A DNA stretch of 64,000 nucleotides from positions 1 to 64,000 of the forward strand of contig QKPP01000105.1 of NCBI GenBank assembly GCA_006508105.1. The letters run 5' to 3'. Below the pieces are notes generated by a model, which searched no databases, was not told where the DNA came from, and worked only from the letters and a program-made list of their open reading frames with translations. Below, one piece after another: positions 29,823 through 38,923 of this stretch; within the stretch, counting starts at the first letter, position 1, and every line of letters begins with the position of its first letter. The position numbers were made by a program, and so were the translations under genes. This DNA comes from Myxococcales bacterium FL481. GTDB lineage: Bacteria; Myxococcota_A; Polyangia; Nannocystales; Nannocystaceae.

Positions 29823-30988
29823 TCTCGCGTACACCCCGGCTGGGATCGCGCGGCGTGAGTGGCCGGGGGGCGGCCCGACCCCCGCTCGCGACGCTCGTGG
29901 CCGCGGTCGTGCTCATGATGGGGTTCGCGATCCCGTCCTCGGCCCGCGCCGATCGTCTCAAAGAGCTCGCGACCGTGCGGGGTGTCACCTCCAACGCCTT
30001 GGTGGGCTACGGCCTCGTGGTCGGCCTGGCGGGCACCGGAGACAACCTGCAAAGCGTGCAGACCCAAAAGATGATGGCCAACGTACTCAGTCGGCGTTTT
30101 GGCACCAACATCACCCCCGCTCAGATCCGGGCCCAAAACGTCGCGGTGGTCATGGTCACCTCTCGTCTACCCCCGTTTTCTCGAGTGGGTCGCCGGCTCG
30201 ACGTCACGGTCTCGAGCGCATCGAATGCCAAGTCGCTGCTCGGCGGGACCTTGCTGCCCACCGCACTCAAAGGCGGCAGCGGAGCCACGTTCGCGTGGGC
30301 CGAGGGAGCCCTGACGGTCGGAGGGTTTTCCGCTTCCGGCGGGAGCGGCAGCAGTGTGACCCGTAACCACCCGACGGTGGGCCAAGTCCCGGGCGGCGCG
30401 GTGGTGGCCAAGGAACTCAACTATCGCCTCGACCCCAAACGACCGCTGACCATCGCGCTCAACAACCCGGACTTCACGACGGCCGCCCGGGTTGCGAAAG
30501 CCATCAACGCGCGCCTGGGGGCCAACGTGGCCGCCGCCGCGGACCCTGGGACGATCCGGATTCAGGTTCCCCCAAACCTGCGCAAAAACCTGGTGGGCCT
30601 CGTGGCCACCATCGAAAACATCGAAGTGATTCCTGACCAACGAGCCCGCGTCATCGTCAACGAGCGCACCGGCACCGTGGTCATGGGCACGCAAGTGCGA
30701 ATCTCCGCCTGTGCCATCTCCCACGGCGGATTGACGGTCCAGATCTCCGAGTCTCCGGCGGTCTCGCAGCCGAACCCGCTAGCGGATGGGGAGACCGTCA
30801 CGGTGCCTCAGTCCGAAGTCGAGATCGTCGAGGATACCGGCGACATCAAGCTCATCAATCCCGGCCCCACGCTCGGGGACGTCGTCCATGCCCTCAACGC
30901 CTTGGGGGTGCGACCACGTGACCTCGTGGCGATTCTCATGGCCATGAGCCAAGCCGGGGCCTTGCGCGCCGAGATCGAGATTCAGTGA
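29810..30988 (+). CDS. flgI: Flagellar P-ring protein FlgI
   Basis: DRLKELATVRGVTSNALVGYGLVVGLAGTGDNLQ; RVIVNERTGTVVMGTQVRIS. Confidence 0.97.
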   Translation: MAVLISRTPRLGSRGVSGRGAARPPLATLVAAVVLMMGFAIPSSARADRLKELATVRGVTSNALVGYGLVVGLAGTGDNLQSVQTQKMMANVLSRRFGTNITPAQIRAQNVAVVMVTSRLPPFSRVGRRLDVTVSSASNAKSLLGGTLLPTALKGGSGATFAWAEGALTVGGFSASGGSGSSVTRNHPTVGQVPGGAVVAKELNYRLDPKRPLTIALNNPDFTTAARVAKAINARLGANVAAAADPGTIRIQVPPNLRKNLVGLVATIENIEVIPDQRARVIVNERTGTVVMGTQVRISACAISHGGLTVQISESPAVSQPNPLADGETVTVPQSEVEIVEDTGDIKLINPGPTLGDVVHALNALGVRPRDLVAILMAMSQAGALRAEIEIQ

Positions 30989-31824
30989 TGAAGTCTTTGG
31001 ACGCCGAGCTCGCGTTGCACCAGGCCCACCGCCTCCCGACCAACCCCCGCCCGGGAGGGGACGACGCCCAAACGGCTGCCGCGAAGTTCGAAACGCTCGT
31101 CTTCGGCGAGTTGATCAAAGCCATGCGCGCCACCGTCCCCCGCGACGAGGAGGACGAGAGCTTCGGTCTCGAGCTCTCTGAATCGATGTTTGACGAGGCG
31201 ATCGCCGATGCCAGCGCGGGCAGTTTGGGTCTCGAGCGCCTCTTCGCCCGCGAACTTGGCGAAGATGGGTCGGCTGCGCCGGTGCCCGGCATCGAGATGC
31301 CTCACCGGCACCGAGGGGCCCTCGCCGCGTACCGCCCCACCGAGACGGTGCCCTCCGTCACCGTCCAAGGGCCCCGCTCACGCTACGGCGCCCTGGCGCC
31401 GGCCCTGCCCGTCGCCGGTGAGCGACCCACCGTCGGCGTGGTCAGCTCGCACTTCGGATGGCGACACCACCCCATCAAGCACACGCGCTCGTTCCACGAG
31501 GGCCTCGACATCGCCGCGCCCGAAGGCACGGAGATCACCGCGGTCCAAGCGGGACGGGTGCGTTTTGCCGGCCGCCGCGGCAGCCTCGGCAACCTGGTCG
31601 AGCTGGAGCACGCCGACGGATCGATCACCCGCTACGCCCACGCGTCACGATTGTTCGTGCGCCGAGGCGATCGCGTGGAGGTTGGCGAGACCATCGCCGA
31701 CGTCGGGGCGACTGGCGCGGCCACGGGCCCCCACCTTCACTTTGAAGCGCTCGTCAACGACAAGGCGGTCGACCCCGAGCGCTACCTCGCCAAGCTCCGC
31801 GCCCAAGCGGAGGACTCGAGATGA
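30988..31824 (+). CDS. FlgJ-type rod-binding domain fused to M23 (LytM) peptidase
   Basis: N-terminal AAAKFETLVFGELIKAMRATVP rod-binding domain; C-terminal SSHFGWRHHPIKHTRSFHEGLDIAAPEGTEITAVQAGRV...GPHLHFEA M23 motif. Confidence 0.9.
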   Translation: MKSLDAELALHQAHRLPTNPRPGGDDAQTAAAKFETLVFGELIKAMRATVPRDEEDESFGLELSESMFDEAIADASAGSLGLERLFARELGEDGSAAPVPGIEMPHRHRGALAAYRPTETVPSVTVQGPRSRYGALAPALPVAGERPTVGVVSSHFGWRHHPIKHTRSFHEGLDIAAPEGTEITAVQAGRVRFAGRRGSLGNLVELEHADGSITRYAHASRLFVRRGDRVEVGETIADVGATGAATGPHLHFEALVNDKAVDPERYLAKLRAQAEDSR

Positions 31825-31828
31825 ATCC

Positions 31829-32275
31829 ATGAGCTTGCCTCCACCACGTACCGCCATCGAGATCCCACCCAACACCGCTCGAGTCGACGCTATCGTCGAG
31901 CGCGAGATCGCCGTACTCGGCGATCTACAACGCCTGCTGCAGCGCGAAGCCACCGCTTTGCGCGAGCTCGACTACGCAGCGATCGACGACATCACGGACC
32001 AAAAGGAACGCATCGAAGGCGCGCTGATCGAGCTTCGGAGTGCACGACAGCGGGCTGACGGCAAACTCGCGGCCGGCCAAAAGGAACGCTACCGCGGGAT
32101 CGCGACCCAAGTCCGTCAGCTCGGGGAGCAAAACAGCCGTCGCCTCCAGGTCTGCGTCGCCTCGGTCCGCGAGCTTCTCAACGCACTCACCGGGGTGTCC
32201 ACCGCGGCGTATGGCCGCCAAGCCCAGGCCAACCCGGCGGGCATTCGGCCCGTGCTCACCTCGTCGATGGGCTAG
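31829..32275 (+). CDS. flgN: Flagellar chaperone FlgN-like
   Basis: Helical ~148-aa protein between flgJ-like and flgK, VEREIAVLGDLQRLLQREATALRELDYAAIDDITDQKERI. Confidence 0.75.
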   Translation: MSLPPPRTAIEIPPNTARVDAIVEREIAVLGDLQRLLQREATALRELDYAAIDDITDQKERIEGALIELRSARQRADGKLAAGQKERYRGIATQVRQLGEQNSRRLQVCVASVRELLNALTGVSTAAYGRQAQANPAGIRPVLTSSMG

Positions 32276-32283
32276 CGCGACCG

Positions 32284-33657
32284 ATGGCCAGCATCAACGG
32301 CATCTTGGACACGGGACGGAGCGCCATCTTGGCGCACCAAGGCGCGATCTCGACGACGTCGCGCAACACGGCCAATGTCAACACGCCTGGGTACCACCGA
32401 CGCGACGTGGTGCTGTCCAATATCAAAAGCCTCCCGGGGGTACAGGTCGAGGAGCGTCGCCGCAGCAGCGACGCCTACCTCGGACGCAAAATACTCGAAG
32501 CCCACGGTGCCTTGGGATCGGCCGAGGCCCAAGCCCCCTCCCTCGGTGCGGTGCAGCAGTTGTTCGCCGACCGCGACGGAGGCCTCGGCACCAGCGTCGA
32601 CGCCTTCTTCAACGCCCTTCGTGCCCTGGAAGCGTCGCCGATGAACCTCGATCTGCGACGCGATGTGGCCAGCACCGGGACGACGATGGCGGACCAGATC
32701 TCGGCTACGGCCCAGTCCCTCGCGCTCGAACGCCGGCAGGCCGACCGCATCGTCGATGGCATGATCGCCCGGGTCAATGAGCTGACCGCGACGATCGCCG
32801 ACCTCAACCACCAAATCGCCAACACGCCCCAAGAGGCCGACGGCTTGTACGACCAGCGCCAACTGATGGCCAACGAGCTCGCCTCGTACATCGACGTGCA
32901 TACGTTCATCCGTGAGCCCGGCCAGATGGTGGTCCTGTTCGCCGACGGGATGAACTTGGTCGACAAGGATTTCGCAGCGACCTTGACCGCGACCCCCGAC
33001 CCGGCCTACAGCGATATGCGACGGGTCGACTTCACGGGCAACGGCGGCAATCCGGTCGATGTCACCGATCGCCTCGAGTCCGGTCAGTTGGGCGGTGTGG
33101 TCAAACTGCGCGATCAGGTCATCACCACGCTCATCGATCGCATCGACCAGTACGCGTACGACTTCATCACCGAATTCAACACTCGCCACCAAGCGGGCTT
33201 CGGCACCGATGGCGCGACGGGTCGCGATTTCTTTGATCCGCCGCTAACTGGCGTCTCGGACGCCGCCTCGGGCATGTCGGTCATGACCGGGATCAGCACG
33301 AACCCAGCTTGGATCGCCGCCTCCAGTTCCGCCGCCGAGGCGGTAGGCGGCAACGGCAACATCGCCAACCTGCAAGTCCTCGAACGCCAGCCACTCGCGG
33401 CCGGAGGCACGCGATCGTTCGTCGAAGAGATGGCCGATATGCTCGGAACGGTGGGGCGAATCGTGCAAAGCAACGAACGCGACAGGCAATCCGCCACCGT
33501 CGAACTCGAACAGCTCGAGTCGCTGCATTCCTCACAAGTCGGCGTGGCCATCGATGAGGAGATGATCGATCTGACCCGATTCCAACGCGGCTACCAAGCC
33601 GGCGCTCGTATCGTGACGACCGTCGACGAGATGTACCAGACCATATTGGGGATGTGA
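32284..33657 (+). CDS. flgK: Flagellar hook-associated protein FlgK
   Basis: ILDTGRSAILAHQGAISTTSRNTANVNTPGYHRRDVVL; FQRGYQAGARIVTTVDEMYQTIL. Confidence 0.95.
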   Translation: MASINGILDTGRSAILAHQGAISTTSRNTANVNTPGYHRRDVVLSNIKSLPGVQVEERRRSSDAYLGRKILEAHGALGSAEAQAPSLGAVQQLFADRDGGLGTSVDAFFNALRALEASPMNLDLRRDVASTGTTMADQISATAQSLALERRQADRIVDGMIARVNELTATIADLNHQIANTPQEADGLYDQRQLMANELASYIDVHTFIREPGQMVVLFADGMNLVDKDFAATLTATPDPAYSDMRRVDFTGNGGNPVDVTDRLESGQLGGVVKLRDQVITTLIDRIDQYAYDFITEFNTRHQAGFGTDGATGRDFFDPPLTGVSDAASGMSVMTGISTNPAWIAASSSAAEAVGGNGNIANLQVLERQPLAAGGTRSFVEEMADMLGTVGRIVQSNERDRQSATVELEQLESLHSSQVGVAIDEEMIDLTRFQRGYQAGARIVTTVDEMYQTILGM

Positions 33658-34559
33658 TGCGTGTCACCGAAATCAGACTCCATCAGTTGGGCTCCACGTC
33701 GATTCGCGACGCTCGCGAGCGGCTCATGGAAGCCCAACGCGTCGCGGTCTCGGGCGCTCGGGTCAACGAGCTGTCCGACGATCCGGCCTCGGCCGCGCGC
33801 GCGCGGCTGGCCCGATCGCTGATGCACCAGGCCGAAAGCCACCAGCGCAGCATCGAACTGGGGAACCTTCAGCTCGAGCGCGCAGAGCAAGCCCTCAGTG
33901 AGGTGTCGAACCTGCTCGTGCGAGCCAAAGAACTGACGTTGGCCATGGCCAACGAAACGATCACCGCATCCCAGCGCTCACTCGCAGCGCAAGAGATCAA
34001 CGAGCTTCGCCTCACGGCGATCGACTTGGCCAACACCAAGGCTGGCAACGAGTACGTGTTCGCCCACGTGAACACGACCAGTCCGCCGGTCGACGCCGCG
34101 GGCACGTTTACCTACGACGTCAACACCTACCAGACCGTCCGCGAGGCCGAAGTCGGCCCCTCGTCACGGGCCGAGATCGGGTCCTCCGCCAGCCTCGCGT
34201 TTGCCCAGCGCGTGGCCGACCCGGGCAGCATCGATGTTTTCGTGGCGCTGTCCGACCTTGTCGCCGATCTCAACGCCAATGATCCCGACGCCGTTCGAGC
34301 GGCGGTCGATGACCTCGACTCGGCGCACGATCAGGTCGTGGCCGAGCGCGCCCGCATCGGGCTACGCACGTCGCGGTTGACCACGGCCCAGGAAACGGCC
34401 ACTGCGGCCCAGGACGTGTACCGCCAGCTCGAATCCGACCTCGTCGACGCCGATGCCGCCGAAGCGTTTTCGTACCTCAACCTGGCCGAAACCGGTCTGC
34501 AGGCCTCACTCGCGGTTACCTCCCGAATCCTTGGCCCTAGCCTGCTCGACATGATGTAG
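33657..34559 (+). CDS. flgL: Flagellar hook-associated protein FlgL
   Basis: Flagellin-like N and C termini following flgK. Confidence 0.92.
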   Translation: MRVTEIRLHQLGSTSIRDARERLMEAQRVAVSGARVNELSDDPASAARARLARSLMHQAESHQRSIELGNLQLERAEQALSEVSNLLVRAKELTLAMANETITASQRSLAAQEINELRLTAIDLANTKAGNEYVFAHVNTTSPPVDAAGTFTYDVNTYQTVREAEVGPSSRAEIGSSASLAFAQRVADPGSIDVFVALSDLVADLNANDPDAVRAAVDDLDSAHDQVVAERARIGLRTSRLTTAQETATAAQDVYRQLESDLVDADAAEAFSYLNLAETGLQASLAVTSRILGPSLLDMM

Positions 34560-34679
34560 TCCGTTCCTGGTGTAAATGTCCGATCAAACGACGTCCCGTG
34601 CCGCGGAGCTTGCACGAAGGTTGATCGCGCACAATAGAGTCTACTGGACGCTGGCATGACAGCACACGCCCGGAAACAA

Positions 34680-34702
34680 GACGAGGCTCAGCAGGCCTCG
34701 TC
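34680..34702 (+). promoter_or_regulatory. Hairpin in csrA leader
   Basis: GACGAGGC-tcagcag-GCCTCGTC immediately upstream of AAGGAGGG SD. Confidence 0.6.
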
Positions 34703-34725
34703 ATCAAGCCAAGGAGGGCATACCG

Positions 34726-34995
34726 ATGCTCACGCTGACCAGGAAGGCCGGCCAGAAGATTCGAATCGGGGACCGCATCGAGATCGTGGTCCGGGAGATT
34801 CGGGGTCGTCAGGTTCGGTTGGGAATCACGGCCCCGGAGGGGCTACCGGTGTACCGCGAAGAGCTCTACCAGCAGATCGCGCAGGAGAACTCGAGAGCGG
34901 CCCAGAGCGTGGATCTGGACGCGCTGACGGAGCTCAGCGGACCGTCAACACCACCCGCTTCGGACTCGTCGAAATCCCCGAAGACCGAATCGTGA
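34726..34995 (+). CDS. csrA: Carbon storage regulator CsrA
   Basis: MLTLTRKAGQKIRIGDRIEIVVREIRGRQVRLGITAPEGLPVYREELY; strong SD AAGGAGGG. Confidence 0.97.
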   Translation: MLTLTRKAGQKIRIGDRIEIVVREIRGRQVRLGITAPEGLPVYREELYQQIAQENSRAAQSVDLDALTELSGPSTPPASDSSKSPKTES

Positions 34996-35369
34996 CCATG
35001 CCACTGGGCATCCCCGGGTTCGTGCAAGCGCAAGAGTTCTTCTTGCTCGATCACCGCCCGGGCTCGATGTTCCGTTGGCTCCAGTGCGTCAATCTTCCCG
35101 AACTCGCGTTCGTGGTCGTCGACCCCCTCACCGCGATTCCCGACTATCCGGTCGACCTCGTCCGCCGCTCGGTCAACTTTTTGGACCTAGACCCGGACGA
35201 AGACATGATCGTCCTCGCTATTTGCACCGTACCGCCGGCCCCCGAACCGCCGACCCTGAACTTGCTAGCCCCGATCGGCATCGGGCTGACGTCACGGCGC
35301 GGGGCTCAAGTGGTGTTGCACGAAACGGGCTTCGGCCCCCGCGAAGAGTTCTTGCCCCCGCGGCCTTAG
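34944..35369 (+). CDS. fliW: Flagellar assembly factor FliW (start codon unresolved)
   Basis: TTRFGLVEIPEDRIVTMPLGIPGFVQAQEFFLLDH...; conserved region begins inside csrA in another frame; open frame extends to ATG 34656. Confidence 0.88.
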   Translation, partial: VNTTRFGLVEIPEDRIVTMPLGIPGFVQAQEFFLLDHRPGSMFRWLQCVNLPELAFVVVDPLTAIPDYPVDLVRRSVNFLDLDPDEDMIVLAICTVPPAPEPPTLNLLAPIGIGLTSRRGAQVVLHETGFGPREEFLPPRP

Positions 35370-35378
35370 GTCCACATC

Positions 35379-37250
35379 ATGGCCGATCTGCCCGAGCCGA
35401 TCCGTCTGCAGCAACTGTTCGCCCGCGATCGGGACGGCCTCGACGCCCTGCTCCAACAACAAGTCAGCGAGCGCGTGTCCACCACCGACACCCCGCACGG
35501 CCCCGTGATCTCCGTCGACGGCCGCAAGTTGCACAGCACCCGAGATCCGTGTCGTGAGGCGCGACGATTCGTCCGCAACGTCGACCTCGGCGAGTCCACG
35601 ATGGTGATCTTGCTGGGATTGGGCAGCGGCCACGTTGCGCGCGCCATCGCACACCAAACCAGCGCGCGCTTGGTGGTGTTCGAGCCCGACCTCGAGGCGC
35701 TGGCCGTGGGTCTCGGTCACGGTCCGCTGCCGCCCAACACCCAGATCCTCACCACGCCACGGCGCTTGGGCTCGGCCCTGTACGCGCAGCTTACGTCGTC
35801 TGACCGCGGGCTGATTTTGGTCTGGCGCCCTTGCGCTCGGCAAGCTCCCCTCGCCTACCGCAACGCGGCGCGGGAGGCCCGACTGGCGATCGAACGCGCC
35901 CGGTTTCGGGATATCACGACGCAGGTTCGCATTGAAGGCTGGCTGGATTTCTACCTCGACAATTTGCCCCAGCTGTTGCGGGGACCCGGGCTGGACAAGC
36001 TGCGAGGCAAGCTTACCGGCGTGCCGGCGTTTATCTGCGCGGCGGGACCCAGCCTAGACAAAAACATCGCGCAGCTACGCCAAGTTCAAGACAATGCGTT
36101 GATCCTTGCCGTCAACACGGCCGCGTCGGCGCTCGCCGCCGCCGGGGTCCAGCCCCACGCGATCGTCTCGGTGGAGTCGTTGGACATTACCCAGCAACTG
36201 GCCGGCCTGCCTTGGCTCTCAGAGATCGCCGCCTTCTTGGAACTCACTGGCAACCCAGCCATGTTCGATCTCCCGGTGCGCCGCGTGCTACCGATCTCTG
36301 TCGACACCAGCACTTGCTCGCGGTTCACCGCGGCGCTAGCCGGCGGGCAGGACTTCAGCGGGGGCTTTTGCGTGGCGAATACTGCTACTGCACTCGCTCA
36401 AGCGATGGGCTGCCGTCCCCTGGTTTTGGTCGGGCAAGACCTCGCGTACGCGGGGGACCGCGTGTACGCCGAGGGCACGATGTTCGAGGATGTACGCATC
36501 GACGTCGCCGACGGCGTCGGCGAGCTGCGCAATTTCGAGAGCAAGCGAGCGATCGAACGCGGGTCACAAGGCTCGCTCAAGGCCGGGGTGCGCCAGGCCA
36601 CTTCGTTTCGCACCGACGTGGTTCCGGGATGGGGCGGCGGCCCCGACGTCGTCTCCCCCGCCGACTTTCAGCTGTTCCGGGATTGGTATGCCCACTCGGC
36701 CGAGACGCTGCGTGACCATGGGATCCGTCCGATCAACGCCACCGAGGGCGGCGCCAGCATCGACGGGTGGGACGAAGTCCCACTGGCGGAGGTCATCGAC
36801 ACGTACCGGCTCGCCGAGCCCCGCCCGGACGAGCCCAGCGTCGGTCAGCGATTCAAGGCAATGACCAGTGTTGACGGTCTCGACCGGGACGCGTTGGTCG
36901 CCGCGGTGCAAGCCGAGCGCGAGGTCATCGCCACCATGCTGCGGCTGGGTCTCGAGGCGAGGGCCCTGGTCGACCACGACCCCGACGGCGACCTCAATGC
37001 CCCCCTCGAGGTCTCGACTCGCCTCGCCACGATCAATCAAGATGTCTCCGCGCTGCTTCGGCGGGGGCCGCTGTGTACGGAAGCGTTGACCGTACCGCTG
37101 GATCTCCTGCGAGATCGCCAAGAACTCAACACCGTGTCGATGCACCAGGTCATCGAGCAACACCTCGAGCGCCTCGACGAACGGCTCGAAGCGGTCCTCA
37201 ATCGTCTCGATGGTTCGACGTCAAGGCCTTCGCTCGACAAGAGCGCTTGA
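35379..37250 (+). CDS. Motility-associated factor (Maf/DUF115) glycosyltransferase, putative flagellin glycosylation
   Basis: PAFICAAGPSLDKNIAQLRQVQDNALILAVNTAASALAAAGVQPHAIVSVE; next to flagellins. Confidence 0.85.
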   Translation: MADLPEPIRLQQLFARDRDGLDALLQQQVSERVSTTDTPHGPVISVDGRKLHSTRDPCREARRFVRNVDLGESTMVILLGLGSGHVARAIAHQTSARLVVFEPDLEALAVGLGHGPLPPNTQILTTPRRLGSALYAQLTSSDRGLILVWRPCARQAPLAYRNAAREARLAIERARFRDITTQVRIEGWLDFYLDNLPQLLRGPGLDKLRGKLTGVPAFICAAGPSLDKNIAQLRQVQDNALILAVNTAASALAAAGVQPHAIVSVESLDITQQLAGLPWLSEIAAFLELTGNPAMFDLPVRRVLPISVDTSTCSRFTAALAGGQDFSGGFCVANTATALAQAMGCRPLVLVGQDLAYAGDRVYAEGTMFEDVRIDVADGVGELRNFESKRAIERGSQGSLKAGVRQATSFRTDVVPGWGGGPDVVSPADFQLFRDWYAHSAETLRDHGIRPINATEGGASIDGWDEVPLAEVIDTYRLAEPRPDEPSVGQRFKAMTSVDGLDRDALVAAVQAEREVIATMLRLGLEARALVDHDPDGDLNAPLEVSTRLATINQDVSALLRRGPLCTEALTVPLDLLRDRQELNTVSMHQVIEQHLERLDERLEAVLNRLDGSTSRPSLDKSA

Positions 37251-37302
37251 GCCGAGGGGCCGTGCCCCGCGAGCGGCCCCCCGACGGCCTTTGGGTGCGA
37301 GT

Positions 37303-37318
37303 TGGCCCGCGACGTGCA
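37303..37318 (+). promoter_or_regulatory. Sigma-54-like promoter upstream of flagellin 1
   Basis: TGGCCC-GCGAC-GTGCA; exact GG-N10-GC. Confidence 0.5.
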
Positions 37319-37418
37319 CCGGTACTCGAGTGTTGCTGACGCCGGACTCTCGCAGTCGGCCGGCGGACGCGGAGGCCAGGAAGGCTCTCACCGCCAAGCA
37401 CTCGGCATCCCTTCGCCC

Positions 37419-37433
37419 CGACGAACGCCGTCG
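37419..37433 (+). promoter_or_regulatory. Leader hairpin of flagellin 1
   Basis: CGACG-aacgc-CGTCG, 8 nt before AGGAGA. Confidence 0.4.
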
Positions 37434-37453
37434 ACCGCTCAGGAGAGTACCTC

Positions 37454-38290
37454 ATGACGATCTCACTTCGCACCAACGTCGCATCCATTCAGGCAAACGC
37501 GGCGTTGAATCGCACGAACCACCGCCTGACCGACAACATGACCCGACTTTCGTCCGGTCTTCGCATCAACCGAGCCGGCGACGATGCGGCCGGTCTCGCC
37601 ATCTCAGAGAAGTTTAGCGCCGACATTCGCTCGCTGTCGCAGCTCAAGCGCAATGCCAACGACGGCATCTCGCTGATTCAAACCGCTGAGGGTGCCCTCT
37701 CGGAAGTTTCGCAGATTCTCATGCGGATGCGCGAGTTGGCCATTCAAGGCGCGACCGACACCGTCGCGGACCCGCAAAAGGCTTTCCTTCAAGAAGAGTT
37801 CAACGAACTCAAGTCGGAGATCCGGCGCATCGGATCGACCGCCGATTTCAACGGCATCACCTTGTTGTCCGGCACCTACGGGTCGACCAACGCCCTCACT
37901 TTTCAGGTGGGGCTAACCGGCGAAGCCGCGCAACAGATCTCGGTGTCGCTCGCGACCATGACCCCGACGGCTATCGGCGTCGACACCATCTCGGTCACGA
38001 GCTCGGATGATTCGCGCGCCTCGTTGTCGGTCATCGACTCCGCCTTGTCTACGCTTTCGGCCCAGCGAGCGGTCATGGGTGCTGCCCAAAACCGCTTGCA
38101 AGTGGCGGTGAACAACATCTCGACCCAGTTCACCAACATCAACGCCGCGAACTCGCGGATCCGAGATGTCGACGTCGCCGAAGAGACGGCGCACATGAGT
38201 CGCAACCAGATCTTGATGCAAGGCGGCGTCGCGGTGTTGGCCCAAGCCAACAGTATCCCGCAGCTCGCCGTACGATTGCTCCAAGGCTAG
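37454..38290 (+). CDS. fliC: Flagellin 1 (compact, D0/D1 type)
   Basis: MTISLRTNVASIQANAALNRTNHRLTDNMTRLSSGLRINRAGDDAAGLAISEKF; SRNQILMQGGVAVLAQANSIPQLAVRLLQG. Confidence 0.97.
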   Translation: MTISLRTNVASIQANAALNRTNHRLTDNMTRLSSGLRINRAGDDAAGLAISEKFSADIRSLSQLKRNANDGISLIQTAEGALSEVSQILMRMRELAIQGATDTVADPQKAFLQEEFNELKSEIRRIGSTADFNGITLLSGTYGSTNALTFQVGLTGEAAQQISVSLATMTPTAIGVDTISVTSSDDSRASLSVIDSALSTLSAQRAVMGAAQNRLQVAVNNISTQFTNINAANSRIRDVDVAEETAHMSRNQILMQGGVAVLAQANSIPQLAVRLLQG

Positions 38291-38316
38291 GCCGTCTCGC
38301 GGGACGCCATCGAGGA

Positions 38317-38359
38317 GCACGCGGGCGCGCCGAAGCTGCGGCGCGACCGCGTGCTTTTT
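38317..38359 (+). terminator. Strong intrinsic terminator after flagellin 1
   Basis: GCACGCGGGCGCGCCG-aagctg-CGGCGCGACCGCGTGC (one mismatch) then TTTTT. Confidence 0.9.
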
Positions 38360-38881
38360 CGTGCTTGGGACCTCAAGCCGCGGCGCTCTCGGCCGATGGC
38401 CCCTGTAACACAAACAAGGCACCAGCGCTTCGGCTGGCTCGCCACAACGCTGGGCACGATGCCCACCCCTACACACCGCCAGCGTGTCGGGATGATCCAA
38501 GAAAGGATGCACCATGGCCTCTCAAACTCCGCTACGCGACCTTTGCCGCCCTACGGCTGCGCACCCTCCCGTCCACCGCGGGAGATGTCGGCCCACCTAG
38601 GCGCGTCCGCAAAGCGATCGTCGCGACGACTTGGTGCGCGGCTTTTGCCGCGCCGTCACGGATGACCCCGCGTCGCCGCGACCCCGAACTCGAGTCAGCA
38701 CCCGAAGGTGCCCTCTGCGAATGCGACCACAGCTCGTGGTCCCCGACTCTGTCGCCGAGGCCCTGAGTCACTCACCCCAGTGATGAAGCCTCGCCCAGCG
38801 GCCTCCTCGACGCCGCGAAGCGACCGAGATTCTCTTATGACTTAGAAACTCGTCCCCCCCTGGTTTGGGCACGAACGCCCG

Positions 38882-38900
38882 CCGCGACACGACGTCGCGG
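38882..38900 (+). promoter_or_regulatory. Leader hairpin of flagellin 2
   Basis: CCGCGAC-acgac-GTCGCGG, 10 nt before AAAGGAAA. Confidence 0.5.
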
Positions 38901-38923
38901 AACTTCCACGAAAGGAAATCATC

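Noticed and set aside
34726-34995. Classical -1 slippery heptamer for a CsrA-FliW fusion
   Set aside because: No X-XXY-YYZ heptamer in the csrA frame was found in the overlap; frameshifting is kept only as one of several options for the fliW start.
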